A stretch of 64,000 nucleotides of DNA from Marsupella aquatica (lineage: Eukaryota > Marchantiophyta). Both the position numbers and the translations under genes were made by a program. The stretch spans positions 21,266,001-21,330,000 of the forward strand of contig OZ316898.1 of assembly GCA_973895155.1 (NCBI GenBank). The letters run 5' to 3'. This document shows positions 28,801-41,160 of the stretch, in pieces (the first letter of the stretch is position 1; each line of letters starts with the position of its first letter). The notes beneath the pieces were generated by a model. The model did no database searches. It saw only the letters and a list, made by a program, of their open reading frames with translations, and was not told the DNA's origin.

Positions 28801-30533
28801 GCCAGCTTCAAGGCCGACCTAAGGGAGAAGGACGAGATGCTCGAACAGACTTACGCCAAGATGAACCAGATGGAGTTTGTCATCATTGCAGAGCTCGACA
28901 AGGAGCTAAGAGCAACCCAGGAGGAGAGGGCTACCTTGAAGAAGGAATTGGAGGAAGCCCACAGGGAGCAGGAGGAGGCCAAAAACGAGCTGGAGGGGGC
29001 ACGTAAGGACCTGGATGAAACCCAAGAGGAGTTGGAGGAAATCACGAGGAAGATGGAGAACCTACAGCGGCGGGCCGACAACCAAACAGAGCGGCTGAAG
29101 AAACAAGCCGCAGTATTTAAATGCTTAGCTGCAGCAGGTCCATCTCCCGTTGGGACAAACCAGTTACCAGGGGTGGTAATTGCCGAAGGACAAGCCGCGC
29201 CAACTGCACCAGTGCCGGAAGTAAGTGGGAAGGGGAAGGGACCAGCTGCCGAGCCACCAACGAAGAAGAAGCGGAAACCTTCAGGGTCAAGGAGTAATAC
29301 GACTTCACAGGCCGTGGTGATCAAGGAGGTAGACCCAGCACCGACCCCAGACAGGGTCACGGCTAAGGATCCAACTACCCTAGGGGAAGGGGAGGCCGAA
29401 GCCGAGGGAGTGGCTGAAGCCGAAGCCGTGGGAGTGGCTGAGGCCGAAGCCGTGGGTATTGCCGAGGCCGGTGTCGAGGCTGAAGCCGAAGGTGGACCCA
29501 GTCAGGCCGATGGAGAGTTGACTCGGTCAAGGGCAGGTAATCTGTCAGTAGGCGGGCCAACGGCAGTGGCTGAGGAGGAAGTGTTGGGGGCGTCCATTGA
29601 GGATCCACCACCGGTGTCGTGACGGTGCAAGGGCACCGTTCCTTTTAGGGAGGGCGGACGTGGAGGGAGGAGGCGTGAGTGGGCAGGGCGGGCGCGGATC
29701 TCCACGTTTAGGATTAGGATCAGAACCAGGAGCGGCCCTGACACTTAGCTTAGTGGGATTGCGGTCCCACTGGTAGGAGCAACACTTGTGCTCCTGCCTT
29801 GCTGTACATAGGTAGATTCGGGCAAGTAGATTACTGTCAGGTAGATTAGGCTTACGATGCAAAGAATGGCGGATCCACTACCAGGATAAGTACCTGGGCA
29901 GCGGGGAGCTCAGGGCCTCTTCTTTAGCAAGTTTTTAGTTTGCACCAGCCGGGCTGGGATCAAGTAGTACGAGAAGCTCTCGGTTAGTCATACAGTGACC
30001 CTTGTGTATATTCATGTTTCCTCATGCCTAAGAGCTGAATAGAGTTGGCCTCACGGCTTAGTTCGCAGAACTTGTGTATGAGATGTACTGTTTGTATGGC
30101 AAGTGCATGGTATGACTCAGTCAGAATGAGTCATTTTGCTATTTGTGTGTCGCATTAACTTGTGTGAAGAGTGCCCACATCAACAGAAGGAAGGAAAGTA
30201 AGCAGGGGAGTGAGAGTTGGATGTGTCGAGCTGAGAGAGGTCTTAGCGGCTTAACCAAGCCTATTGGGGATCATTCCGGCGGCGGAATCCAAACATACCT
30301 AACAAGACAGAGGGGAAGACAGGGGAAGGCCTATATTAGGCCGGCTACGTATCTCATGACCCGATGAAGGATCTGTCCAGTATATGTGTGTAAAATGTTA
30401 ATAGTAGTAGTAGAAGGTTAGCAGCGTCCCATGCCGCTAAGCCGCGGAAACGGCCTCGCCAAGCACGAAACCTGCGGGAATCGGCTTGAGCTGGGGGGTT
30501 TCTTGGGTTTAGGGAGCCATGGGACGCACCACA
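25884..30533 (+). repeat. 3' LTR (4650 bp)
   Basis: TG...CA copy of 14999-19659 at a constant offset of 10,885 until the two small indels near its end. It supplies the pol stop codon in its first 12 bp. It carries its own, different stops in the LTR-internal frame. Confidence 0.95.
25999..29622 (+). pseudogene. LTR-internal ORF, 3' copy (two premature stops)
   Basis: Second copy of the frame at 15114-18737, with the same ATG, the same length and no indels. Here the premature stops are TAG 26287-26289 (TGG in the 5' copy) and TAG 28336-28338 (CAG in the 5' copy). The CAG at the site of the 5'-copy stop is preserved. The stops leave a middle segment that includes the globular domain and a downstream coiled-coil segment of 427 codons beginning after 28338. 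Because LTRs are copied from one template at insertion, the sense codons in the sister copy show that all three stops arose afterwards, so the inserted element carried a full-length frame. Confidence 0.8.
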
Positions 30534-30538
30534 TGACC
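30534..30538. repeat. Right target-site duplication (TGACC) of the gypsy element
   Basis: Matches 14994-14998. Confidence 0.95.
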
Positions 30539-30734
30539 CATCTCTCACCCATAGGAAAACAGAAATTAAAAAAGAGAAAGAAGAAAAAAGAAGAAAAAAC
30601 AAACACATTGAAAGTGAGTTAGGAGAGAATAAAGATAGAGGGAGCCATTGATGATAGTATATTGTATAATTCTATACCTAACAAGAACTAACGAGTGTTT
30701 GTAGACGGTACCCAAATAGTATGCGGAGAAACTC
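30539..30734. other. Spacer between gypsy element and LINE-B, with a purine-rich run
   Basis: The region contains an A/G-rich tract at about 30557-30600. No gene. Confidence 0.5.
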
Positions 30735-30748
30735 AAAGTTCTACGGTA
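30735..30748. repeat. Left target-site duplication of LINE-B (14 bp)
   Basis: AAAGTTCTACGGTA here is repeated at 42522-42535. A 14-bp duplication flanking a 5'-truncated LINE is the usual product of target-primed reverse transcription. The last two bases may be shared with the element start. Confidence 0.85.
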
Positions 30749-30749
30749 C

Positions 30750-31832
30750 CCCCACGACCGAGCTTGTATCCTCTGGGATACGGATCGGGAAGTACCGGCT
30801 AGTGTAAGGATTCGAATCAGAGCTGACATTGTAATCTGGCAACCAGTGACATTTAAAAACATTCCTTATCATTGCTTTAGGTGCAACCAAAGAGGACACC
30901 TGGCGCGCAACTGCCAAGAGAATTTAGAGACGGCAGATAAGACTCAGAAGGAAGTTGACCCACCAGAAGAGAAGGACGATGAGCACCACTCGGAGGCTGA
31001 CCCCGAGGAAATCCGAAGAGCAGAGGCTAATACTGAGGCTAGAGCGTTGTTTCGTGCTGCTAAGGTGCCCCCACCAAGGCCGGTGACTGTATCGGTTGAA
31101 GATGATAGCGAGCAGGTGGAGTTATTGCTTAATCCTGTGCCCTTAGAGACGGTGGCTCGTGACAAGGACACGGTGCAGCAAGTAGACAAGGACCCTTTGA
31201 GCATCACTACAAACGTGGATGTGGGTGTAAGTGACTTGTGCCCCCCTACGGAGACAGCTGCGTTACAGTCTGAAATGATTAGATTGGATCACCCATCTGA
31301 TATGCTGAGGAATGAGTTTGACAGGGACCCTCCTTTGGACGCGAATGCGCCCTGCTTTGGGCCGGCTCTTTCCCTCACTGTGGCTCCGATCGTGATGGCA
31401 GGATGTACCCCTACTTCCAATCTGTGTGCTGGAGGAGACGAGACCTTCTCCTTTCATGAGGAATCGGATGCTGAGATGTCTGAGTATGAAGCGTATATCT
31501 CCCATAGTAAATTCAAGGCCAGAGCTAGGAAGCAAGAGCTACGTACCCCCCCTAATGATAAGACTGAGAAAGCCAAAGGAGAAGCAAAGAAGCAAAGATC
31601 TCTAAGGTTCTCACGTGGTTTCATGTCTGATGCAGAGGGAGAGGGAATTCCTACTCGGAGTTCGAACGAGGGGGAGACGGTGGGCCAATTGTCTGCCCTG
31701 CGTGGTAGGGAGAAGATGGAGACTGTTTTGCGAGTTAGAGTCTCGCCTGCTCGCTCTTTAAGTGGATACATAAGTGGACCCACGGGACACCTGGGAGCGG
31801 GGATGTCTCCGGGAGGGAGAAATAGGTTGTGA
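30750..31832 (+). pseudogene. LINE-B ORF1, 5'-truncated
   Basis: Open in frame from the truncation point. It begins PHDRACILWD, which corresponds to the middle of LINE-A ORF1 (PHDRVCILWD), and continues to an intact CCHC knuckle CFRCNQRGHLARNC (about 30878-30920). An acidic/Pro-rich stretch follows, then a C-terminal segment with EMSEYEAYIS and a Lys/Arg-rich patch shared with LINE-A. The DUF4283-like part and the start codon are missing, so no normal ORF1 protein can be made. It ends 60 bp before ORF2. Confidence 0.85.
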
Positions 31833-31892
31833 ACTCCTTGTCACCAAGGGGAGCGGTGCTGTGCCATGAATTAAGCAAGGCTGAGTGGGAGG

Positions 31893-34800
31893 ATGGAAGG
31901 CACTTTAAGATTAGCATCGTGGAATGTCTGCGGCCTGTGTGAGCCAAATCGTAAACATGTGATTAAAAATTGGGTGAGATCGCTGAAGACTCCCCTTGGA
32001 ATTCTAGCATTACAAGAAGTGAAAGGGGATCAATTTCGACTCGACATGGCTCTCAGGGCAATTCTTCCTACGTATGAGCATTTCTCTGCAGCACCAGACG
32101 ATGGACGGGGCGGAACCGCGCTACTGGTACACCCGGAGCTGAAGGTGGTGCGAATGGGGGTGTTGGACTTGGGCAGGGCGGTATGGGTGGAGGTGGAGGC
32201 GGGATCCGGGAGTTTTGGGATTGCTAGTATCTACGCCCCCAACTCTGCACGATTAAGGGCTCTACTTTGGAATGACCTGAAAACTCTGCTCCCTCATAAC
32301 GACTGGATTGTATGTGGGGATTTTAACATGACGGAACGCAGAACTGACTCCACGGGCAATTCACCATTGATTCGAGGAAGGGAGGCGGAATTCTGGAGAT
32401 TCTTTAAAATGAGATTCAATTTGATCGATGCTTGGGAGATCAGAGGTGGTGCAGTGGGCCCTCCTTTCACGTGGAGAAGAAACAGGAATGGGGAGATAGT
32501 ACAATCTAGGCTCGACAGGTTCTACTTAAGTGAAATGGGATGGTGGTTGAATGAGGTAGTGGAGCTTCTACATGAGGGAGGTTCTGCGTTGTCGGATCAC
32601 GACCCTGTGTTACTAAGTGTTAAGCTTGCAGGGGAAGAAGAGATGAACGAGAAAGGGAAAGTGAGACTGTTTATGGCAAACCCGGCGCTTTTGCGATGCA
32701 GAGAGGATTTGCTACTGCTTGAAGAGGCCTGGGTGGAGGGACGTGGGGACTGTGTAGAGCCTCTCAGAAGTTTTTGAAATGGGAGCTGGAAAATGCGCCA
32801 CACATACAAAACTATTCAAGCCAAACCAAGGACGGCGGGGGTGGAGATGGCTTTTCTTCGGGCACGACTTTGTTCGCTCAAGTTGGCCATTTTAGAAGCT
32901 CACTCAGAAGTTGATATTGCAGATTATATGGAGGCAGAAGATACTCTACATGCAACGGAGATAGAGGAAGCTCACAGGGGTCGCAGGCTAGCCAGAATAA
33001 AGTGGTTAGGTGAGGGAGATGAATCGACTAAATTCTTCTTTGCCACTGTGAAAGCTAAGCGATCTCGTGAAGCGATGACTTCTCTGATCGGGAGGGACGG
33101 TAGATCTATCTTGGACCCCCAGTTAATCCTTAAAGAAGTTGAAGATTTTTGTGTGAACCTGTACGCACCTACTGCCTCTACAGTGGACGAGACGGAGGTG
33201 AGGAGAGCTGCCAGAGCAAGATTGCTGAGGAATACTCAATTTGCGCTCTCTGGAGAGGAGATCCTTCAGATGGACAGGCTACCAACCTACCAAGAGATAA
33301 AGGATGTGTTGTGGCTACTACCAAATGACAAATCCCCTGGCCCAAATGGATTGACTGCTGAGGTCTACAGAGCTTGTTGGGGATTTCTGGGACAAGACCT
33401 GGTGGATATGATTCAGGAATTTTGGCTTTCTGGGGCTCTAGATGCTGGAATTTGTGAGGGGATAATTAAATTTATACCTAAGAAACCTGATAAGCGCTTT
33501 TTAAAAGATTGGAGACCATTAACCATGTTAAACACGATTTACAAGCTGATTGCAAAGATCCTTGCGCTGCGGTTGAAACCTATTCTTAACAGGATCATTA
33601 GCCCCCAACAGACTGGATTTATCCCGGGGCGACATATTCTGGAGAACATCTCTCTTGCTTGGCTTACATGTGATTGGGTGCACAACCGAAAGAGAGAAGC
33701 CTTGTTCCTGAAGCTTGATTTTGAAAAGGCGTTTGACAGAGTTTGTCATGAGTACATTTGGGATTGCATGCACTTGTTAGGGATTAGTGGACGATTTATT
33801 ATGCTAGTAAAAGCGTTGCTGGCACAGGCTTCTTCTCGTGCTCTGGTGAATGGCTTCCTCTCTAACTCCTTTGAGCTGAAGCGTGGTGTTCGACAGGGCT
33901 GCCCCCTGTCGCCGCTGCTGTTTGTGATTTCCACTCAGCCAACTCATGGATTTTCTTGCTGCGGAGATGGAAGGAGGACGATTAAATGGTTTGCAGATTA
34001 CAGAGGATTTCAAGATTTGCTATAGACTCTTTGCGGATGACGTGGGGATGTTTATCCCGGCTACAGAACAGGATTTTGAGGATACAAAAACTGCCCTGGA
34101 ATGCTATGAGACAGCCACCGGTGCGAAGCTGAATTTGGAGAAATCAGTGGTGATTCCCTTGGCTATGGAGATTGTAACAGAGTGGCTCAGAAAAACAGGT
34201 TGCCTTATTAGCGGGAGAGGGGAGATTCAGAAGTACCTTGGTGCTCCATTGGGCGTGGGGCTGCTTACAGAGCAACTCCACAAGTTCTGCCTCGAGAAGA
34301 TCAGCTCTAGGCTGTCAGCATGGTCAAACAAATTACTCTCTTTCACCGGACGCTCCCTGCTTGTGAAGCAAGTCTTGCTTGCTATCCCTATTTATCATGT
34401 TATGTACTGCAAAGCCTCTGCTGGATTAGCAAAGAAGGTAATTGCTCTCAGCAGAGACTTTTTATGGGGTTATAATGCGGTTGGAGGCAAGAAAATTCCT
34501 CTGGTGGCTTGGGATAGGATGGCACGTCCAAGGGTGGAGGGTGGACTTGGATTCAGGGATTTTCGCAGCCACTGTGATGCTCTTCTTTCACAATGGTTCA
34601 CTAAGGCACTTAACTTCCCGGAGCTGGAATGGTCTCGGATGTTGGCAGCAAACTTATCGTTGATGGGATGGATGAACTATAAGGTTATTAGAAGAAATGG
34701 CTATTCCTTCCAAGACCAGCTCTTACTCTGTTCACCTCGTTCATTTAGTGGTCTACCTTACACGACAGGTTTGTGGAAGAGTTGGGAACTGGTTAGGGCT

Positions 34801-35125
34801 CATCTTTCATTTGAACCTGGACGAATGGGACCGCCAGCGAGATGGAGCATCTCTGACACTCTTAGATGCATGGTTGGCTTCAATTCGCTGCCCAATGCGA
34901 CAATTACGACTATTGCTGCGATTTGTGGCAGACTGGGAATGAGGACTGTTGGGGATGGATGGTCGACGGAGGACAGATGCTGGAAGGACCTTCCTTTGAG
35001 ATGGCACAACATTCAAAGTATTTCGGCTGAGCATCGGCTGTTGGCCAGGTCATTCTTGGAGCGTCTGTGGAGCACAGATTTCTGTTGTACTGAATACTTC
35101 CTGTATGCCAAGCAATGGCGCTGGA
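31893..35125 (+). pseudogene. LINE-B ORF2, part 1: endonuclease and reverse transcriptase
   Basis: From ATG 31893. Endonuclease: LASWNVCGL, ALQEVKGDQF, DGRGGTALLVHP, VCGDFNMTERR and SALSDHDPVLL, with the catalytic Glu, Asp-x-Asn and Ser-Asp-His all present. RT: KSPGPNGLTAEV, GFIPGRHILENI, LKLDFEKAFDRV, RGVRQGCPLSPLLF, LFADDVGMF (about 34027) and TGAKLNLEKS. Breaks: TGA 32775-32777 with small indels around 32770-32810, and a one-base insertion near 33939 (CAGCCAACTC where CAGCCACTC would restore LMDF as in LINE-A). Copia insertion then cuts the frame at 35125, within the codon after a Trp. Apart from these few lesions the enzyme is well preserved. Confidence 0.9.
35121..35125. repeat. Left target-site duplication (CTGGA) of the copia element
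   Basis: CTGGA is repeated at 41582-41586, directly after the other LTR. Confidence 0.95.
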
Positions 35126-35510
35126 TGTTGAGCATAGACGACGATCGCAACGGCAAGCCCATGAACCATCCAACGCACAATAGTCGACACAAGAGATACG
35201 TGGTTCACCTCCTTGAGGCTACGTCCACGGGAACACACAAGAGAGCTTTACTGAACTCTAAGCCCGTCGGCTATACCGAGTCTCCACAGTGTAAGCTCTC
35301 CCTATCTCTCAAGTGGCTCCATAACAATGAGCCTTGGTTCTACCTCTCCAAGCACACATGCCTCTTATGATATAGTGTGCAACTTAGTTGTACCTAACCA
35401 CATAGTTGTACCTAATCACGTAGTTGTACCTAACCACGTAGTTGTACCAACCCACGTTGTTGTACCAACCACGTCATACCTAACCTAGACGTAAGAGTAA
35501 ATACCCAACA
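35126..35510 (-). repeat. Copia 3' LTR (385 bp)
   Basis: On the plus strand it reads TGTTGAGCATA...ACCCAACA. Its internal tandem repeat (unit about 18 bp, GTTGTACCTAACCACGTA-like, from 35387 to about 35472) has roughly 4.8 copies. Confidence 0.93.
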
Positions 35511-35701
35511 ATCTTCCTCTTGACTCTGGTCTAGGGGAGAGTAATACTGCCAATGTATATGATCCCTCAGCGGGAAGTTCTGGACAGAAACCAAACCGGT
35601 TTCCCTCTCTAACTAGAGCAAACCAGAACTAAGCCGTAGCCTAATACACAGGAATGAGGAAGAGCATATATCAGTAATTACAATGAATGTTTAAGAAAAC
35701 T
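35511..35701 (-). promoter_or_regulatory. Copia 3' non-coding region with polypurine tract
   Basis: Next to the LTR the minus strand reads CAAGAGGAAGAT (35511-35522), the expected purine tract for plus-strand priming. The remainder, to the pol stop at 35702, is non-coding. Confidence 0.7.
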
Positions 35702-38700
35702 CTACTTGTGATGCAATTGCAAAACCTGCAATACGTCACGGTGTCTAGAGAAACTCTCCAAAGGAATCACTTTGGTAAATGCGTCAGCCGGGTTGAGTTT
35801 ACCATCAATCTTGACTAGCTCAAACAAATTATCAGACACAGTCTGCCTGATAAAATGGTACCTGACGTCAATGTGCTTCACTCTGCTGTCCATCACTTGG
35901 TTCACAGCAAGGTGGAGCGCACTTTGACTATCACAATGGAGCTTCACATTCCCCTGTGGCAATCCCATTTCAGTGATAAGTCTATCCAACCAAATCGCTT
36001 CCTTTGCTGCTTCCGCAGCTGCAACATACTCCGCTTCTGTAGTAGACTGAGCAATACACTTCTGCAAAGTAGACCTCCAACTTATGCATCCACCGCCAAG
36101 TGTGAACACGTATCCTGTTGTTGATCTCCTTCGGTCCAAATCTTGTCCATAGTCAGAATCTACATAGCCAATCAATGATCTAGCATTCTTTGCATTCGCA
36201 TCAAATAAAAGACCATGATCCACGGTACCCTTCAAGTACCTGATAATCCACTTCACTGCTTCCCAGTGTACCTTCCCTGGATTCGACATGTACCTGCTCA
36301 CCTTGCCCATAGCCATGGCAAGATCAGGTCTAGTGCAAGTCATCAAATACATGAGACTCCCCACTGCCTTGTCATATGGAACCTTTGACATCAACCCCTT
36401 CTCTGTGTCATCCGTAGGACAGAACGCTGATGATAACTTGAAGTGTGGAGCCAACGGGGTACTTACTGGCTTGCTATTCTCCATGTTGAACCTTGCAATT
36501 ACCTTCCTCGCATAACTGCTCTGCGTCAACCATAGCTTGCCAGCCTCCAAGTCCCTAGTGATCTCCATACCCAAAATCCTCTTAGCTGGCCCTAAGTCTT
36601 TCATCTTAAACTCTGCACTAAGCAGTGCCTTGAGCTTAACAATCTCAGACCTATCCTTGGCTGCAATTAGCATGTCATCCACATAAAGTACTAAAACAAT
36701 GAACCCAAAGACAACATTCTTCACCGGTTTCAAATACACACAAGGGTCAAATACACTTCTGTGAAAATCTTGTGACCGAATCCAATCGTCAAACCGCTTG
36801 TTCCACTGTCTTGGTGACTGCTTCAACCCATACAAGGATTTCAGCAATCTGCAAACCAATTCCTCCTGTCCTCTCTTCACAAAACCTAGCGGTTGTCTCA
36901 TGAAGATCACCTCTTCCAATGTGCCATAGAGGAAAGCTGTGACAACATCCATCTGATCTAGGAGCAGACCAAACATTACAACAAGTACACACAATAGTCG
37001 TATTATAGAGTACTTAGCAACTGGTGAGAAGACCTCATTGTAATCCACACCTTTCTCTTGTGTGAATCCCTTTGCTACCAATCTAGCCTTGTAGACCTTC
37101 GATCCACCTCCTATGGAATTATCCTTCAGCTTGTAAATCCACTTGCTGTCCACCACTTGCTGACCCTTAGGCAGCTTAACAAGCTCCCAAGTTTTGTTGT
37201 CCTTTAGTGACTGCATCTCCGTTTGCATTGCTGCAGTCCACTTCTGCTTCTCTTTTGAAGCACTTGCCTCATGAAATGAAGAAGGTTCTCCTTCTTCCAA
37301 AATTAACGCATCACCCTCATCATCAGCTGTAAAATCATCCTCTTGCAGTTGAGATGAATCAACCCACTGTCCATACCTTGATGGAGCGCGTACAGTGCGA
37401 CCAGATGTTCTTCTAGCCGATGACTCCGGTTGATCTGCGTGTGCTGGTACAATTTGAAGCTCAACAGCATCCACTTGTTGCTCACCAGCATCAACAAACT
37501 CCTCTGGTTCCTCTGGCATAGGAACCAGCTCCATAATTGGAGCAACTCCTTCTCTCCGGTCATGCACCTCATAACCAATCTCCCCCTCAACGAGATCCGG
37601 GATAGGAGATTTTCCTTTGTCAGTACGGGAGACCTGAGTATTCTCCCCCTCCTTCAATAATCTGGATTCATTGAAGGAAACATCCCTACTAACAACGAGC
37701 TTACAGGCAATAGGATCCCATAGCCTATAGGCTTTCACACCACTCTGGTACCCAAGAAAAACACATTTCCTGGAGGTAGGATCCAACTTGGTCCTATTCT
37801 GCTTTGGTGTGAGAGCATATGCATCACTTCCAAAAACTACCAAGCCATGATAGTCTGCTTGCCGCTTATAGCGCATCTCAAACGGCGTTTTGAAATTGAT
37901 AGCACTAGAAGGAGAAAGATTTACCAAATAAGTTGCGGTATTGACAGCTTCTGCCCAAAATTCTTGTGGTAAACCTGATTGGCTCAACATACTCCGTGAC
38001 CGCTCCAACAGTGTCCGATTGAGCCTCTCAGCGACACCATTCTGCTGCGGAGTATAAACTATGGTGAGATGGCGAGTTATCCCCTGTTCTGAACAGTACT
38101 CTTCAAATTCCATTGAAGTGTACTCCCCGCCGTTGTTTGACCTCAGACTCTTCACCCTTGTATCCAAACACTTGATCGTGTTTCCAGTCTGATTCTCCAC
38201 CTAGGCCTTCCACTTCTTAAAAATGGACAAGACATCAGACTTATGCGTCATGAAATAAATCCACACAAATCTTGAGTAATCATCAATAAATGATACATAG
38301 TACAACTTTCCAGAGTATGAGGGAGTCGGGGATGGACCCCACACGTCACTATGTATGTACTCAAGAACCGCTTTGGAACGATGAGTTCCAACACCAAAAG
38401 CACGACGATGCTGCTTTCCAAGAATGCAATGCTCACAAAACTCTAATTTACAAGATTGCAAATCAGAAATGAGTCCATTCTTCCGTAAGATAGCCAAACC
38501 CTTCTCACTCATGTGGCCTAGCCGTGAATGCCACAGTTGAGTCATCTCCTCGTGAGACTTGGTTACATTGGCCTCTCCACATACAGTATTGCCCTGTAAC
38601 ACATACAAATTCTTTTGTCTACTCCCCTTCAAAATCACTGTCTCTCCCGACCTGACTTGAAGTTCACCATCAATAACGTTCCATTGATGACCATTTGAAT

Positions 38701-40009
38701 CCAACACACCGAGTGAAATCAGATTCTTACGCATGCCAGGTACATACCTGACTCCGGATACTGTGCGCACAGCGCCATCAAACATTTGAATCTTCACAGA
38801 CCCAATTCCCTCAATTTGACAGGAGTGATCATTTCCCATCAGAACTGAACCGTTTGAAACAGAGTAAGAACTGAAAAACTCACGAATGTAACAAATATGA
38901 AAAGAGCAAGCACAATCAAGAATCCACACATCATCTGCTCTCCTAGATGACGTGCACAGGGCATACCCCCGGCTTCATAAAACATACTCATCATTGAGTA
39001 AATCAGCTTCTCCATCAGCCACATTTGCCGATGAAGTTTTCGCTGCCTTTCCCTTACAGTCTTGCTTGAAGTGTCCAACTTGGTTGCACTTCCAACATGT
39101 CACCTGCCTCCTCTGAGGGGATTTACCCTTGGACTTAGATCTGGATTTAGATCTAAACTGGGTTCTACGGTCCCCAGTTGGTCGCTGCATACTCCTCCCA
39201 CGGTTAACATTGAGGGCAGCACCAGATGATGAAGGCTGTGACGTGATGTGCATCTTCTGCTGAAGATCATCACTAAGCAGAGAACTTACCACGTCATTGT
39301 ATGAAATGGTATCCCTATCACGATGCAACAACACTCGTGATAGGGACTGGTAAGATGGAGGCAATGAACTAAGAAGCTACAGAGCCTTCGTCTCATTATT
39401 CAAAGTCTCCCCAAGGTTTTCCAAGTCAACGACCATGTCGTTGAAAGCATCCACATGGTCTTGCAACTTCGTACCAGATTCCTTCATCCTGAAACTCATC
39501 AGTTTGTAGGAAGTGTAGAGCCGGTTCGACAACTCCTTGCGGTGATACTTGCTCTGCAATTCCGCAAACAAGGACATGCAATCCTTATGTGCACCTAACT
39601 GCTTGATGATGGGAGGCATGAGATAGAGTGTAACACACCACACTCCCTGCTCCTGCATGCGGTCCCATTGTTTCTCATCAACATCGTCTTCACGAGTGCT
39701 CAGCAGTTGGCCCATCCCTGACGCATAGAGCACTCCCTTCACCTGCTTCTCCCATAGCAAGTAGTCAGAGCGCCCATCATACTTTGTCACTTCATACTTG
39801 GGTCCCCCAAGCTTGAAAGTCCCCATCTTCTTCTTTGGCACTACCGTGAGCTCCGGTAGTAGTACTGCTTCCTCCACCACACGCCGCACCGGTGATGGTA
39901 TCGGTGTCACGTGCTCTTCCTCCTGCTCCTCTCTCTGCCCCTGAAACCGCCGCGGTGATCCTCGTGCTTCAAGTTCCACGTCTTCAAAAAATTCCTCCGA
40001 ATCACTCAT
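35702..40009 (-). pseudogene. gag-pol: Copia gag-pol polyprotein with three in-frame stops
   Basis: One frame of 1436 codons from ATG 40009 to 35702, the usual copia length. Gag includes a UBN2-like capsid segment and a CCHC knuckle CWKCNQVGHFKQDC (about 39060-39105). The protease active-site region reads WILDCACSFHI, where DSGAS/DSACS is usual. Integrase: GLAILRKNGL..., HSDVWGP and LRSNNGGEYTS, with the DDE residues visible. RT: WIYKLKDN, KARLVAKGF and catalytic LYVDDMLIA (about 36670-36690). RNase H: VDSDYGQD, STTEAEYVA and LHCDSQSA. Stops: TAG 39377-39379, TGA 38975-38977, TAG 38201-38203, all in the same frame and with no frameshift. Two are inferred to derive from CAG and TGG, the third perhaps from CGA. 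Confidence 0.92.
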
Positions 40010-41146
40010 ATGAGAAAATCACAAAAATTGTTGTTTTTCACAACTTCTCAAAAAACTCGAAACTCAACACCGCCGCGTAGCCCACAAAGCTAGGAGTCCA
40101 ATACTGAAAACCGAAATCAAAATCGAAATTTGACGGAAAAGTTATTCAAATTTCGGTCGAGGTGGGTAAAACCTTGGGAAACTCCCCCGTTTTGACCACC
40201 TCAGGGAATAACCGAAATACCAAGTACAACCCGTTGTCGGAATTACGATGTGATTGGTGCGCCGCGTTGCCAACTTCAATGGCTACGACCTCGCCAAAAA
40301 ATAACCAAAAAAGTTACCGTTCGACGGATGAAATCTTTGTCGGACGGTCAAAAAATAGCTCTCTGGTTTTTTGGAATATTCTATGACCCTTGTACAGGCC
40401 CTGTGGGAATTTTGGAAGAACAATCGAGGGGCTGACATGTGTCCTCGAACCCCCAAAACCCCCTACCACCCTTCATCGTCGAAATCTGGTCGCGCGCGCA
40501 GAAAATACACACGGCAGAATGTACCTCTCGACACCAAACGCAAGATATCTCACTCGGGTTTTGACGAAATCAAGATCTGATTTCAGATTTGGAAACTAGA
40601 CTTCGAGGCGGTGAAGATCGATATAAGAAGCACCCAAAACGAGGAAAGAACAAGGGAGAAAAAAATTGGTAAAGATGACAGATTTCTCTCAATTGCCATA
40701 GCCAATTTCGAATCAGTTTTTCAAAGAGAAAAAATGGTACCTTGTCAACAACGAATGTTGATCAATTGCACTTGGTGCCGTCACCAATCCAACAAGGTAA
40801 TTGATTTTGCTTAGCCTTCCTCTTTGCATCAAAGAGCCAATCCCGGACTCAAAACAATCGTCTTGCCTCAATCTCTCCGTTGAGTCAAAACACTTGACGC
40901 TTCTCCCTCCGAGTCGATTGCCAACTTTCTTCACAAAATCCAGAATGACAAAAACTTAGATCTCTTTGCACCACGAGCTCCGTTCAGCGATTTCTTCACA
41001 CCGTTAGAAAGCTCTTGCCCCGATCTATCCGTTGAGCCCATAAACTCCAAGTTCCATGCGACGGAACTCCGGGAAATCCACCGACACTCAACGCTGGAAA
41101 AACCATAATGAAATCCCGTCACGAACACACGTCACCTCCCAAGCAT
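40010..41146 (-). other. Copia untranslated leader
   Basis: A leader of about 1.1 kb between the primer site and the gag ATG. Several short ORFs on both strands have no recognisable content. Long leaders are common in plant copia elements. No further feature seen. Confidence 0.6.
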
Positions 41147-41158
41147 GCTCTGATACCA
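41147..41158 (-). promoter_or_regulatory. Copia primer-binding site (initiator Met-tRNA)
   Basis: The minus strand reads TGGTATCAGAGC, the standard plant initiator-Met primer sequence, two bases from the 5' LTR. Confidence 0.93.
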
Positions 41159-41160
41159 AT

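Larger units (their letters stand above)
14999..30533 (+). mobile_element. Complete Ty3/gypsy retrotransposon with giant ORF-bearing LTRs (Tat/Ogre-like)
   Basis: A 15,535-bp element bounded by TG...CA LTRs and a TGACC duplication. Layout: 5' LTR 14999-19659, primer site from 19664, gag-protease 19729-22722, RT-RNaseH-integrase 22629-25895 in the -1 frame, purine tract 25871-25883, 3' LTR 25884-30533. The integrase-last order places it in Ty3/gypsy. Huge size, giant LTRs, an extra ORF ahead of gag and a gag-pro/rt-rh-int split recall the Tat/Ogre group, but here the extra ORF lies entirely inside the LTR. By eye the LTRs differ by roughly 35-40 substitutions and two indels (10 bp and 1 bp, both near the LTR 3' end), i.e. 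under 1%, so insertion is recent. The internal enzymes are open throughout and the element may be near-functional. Confidence 0.95.
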
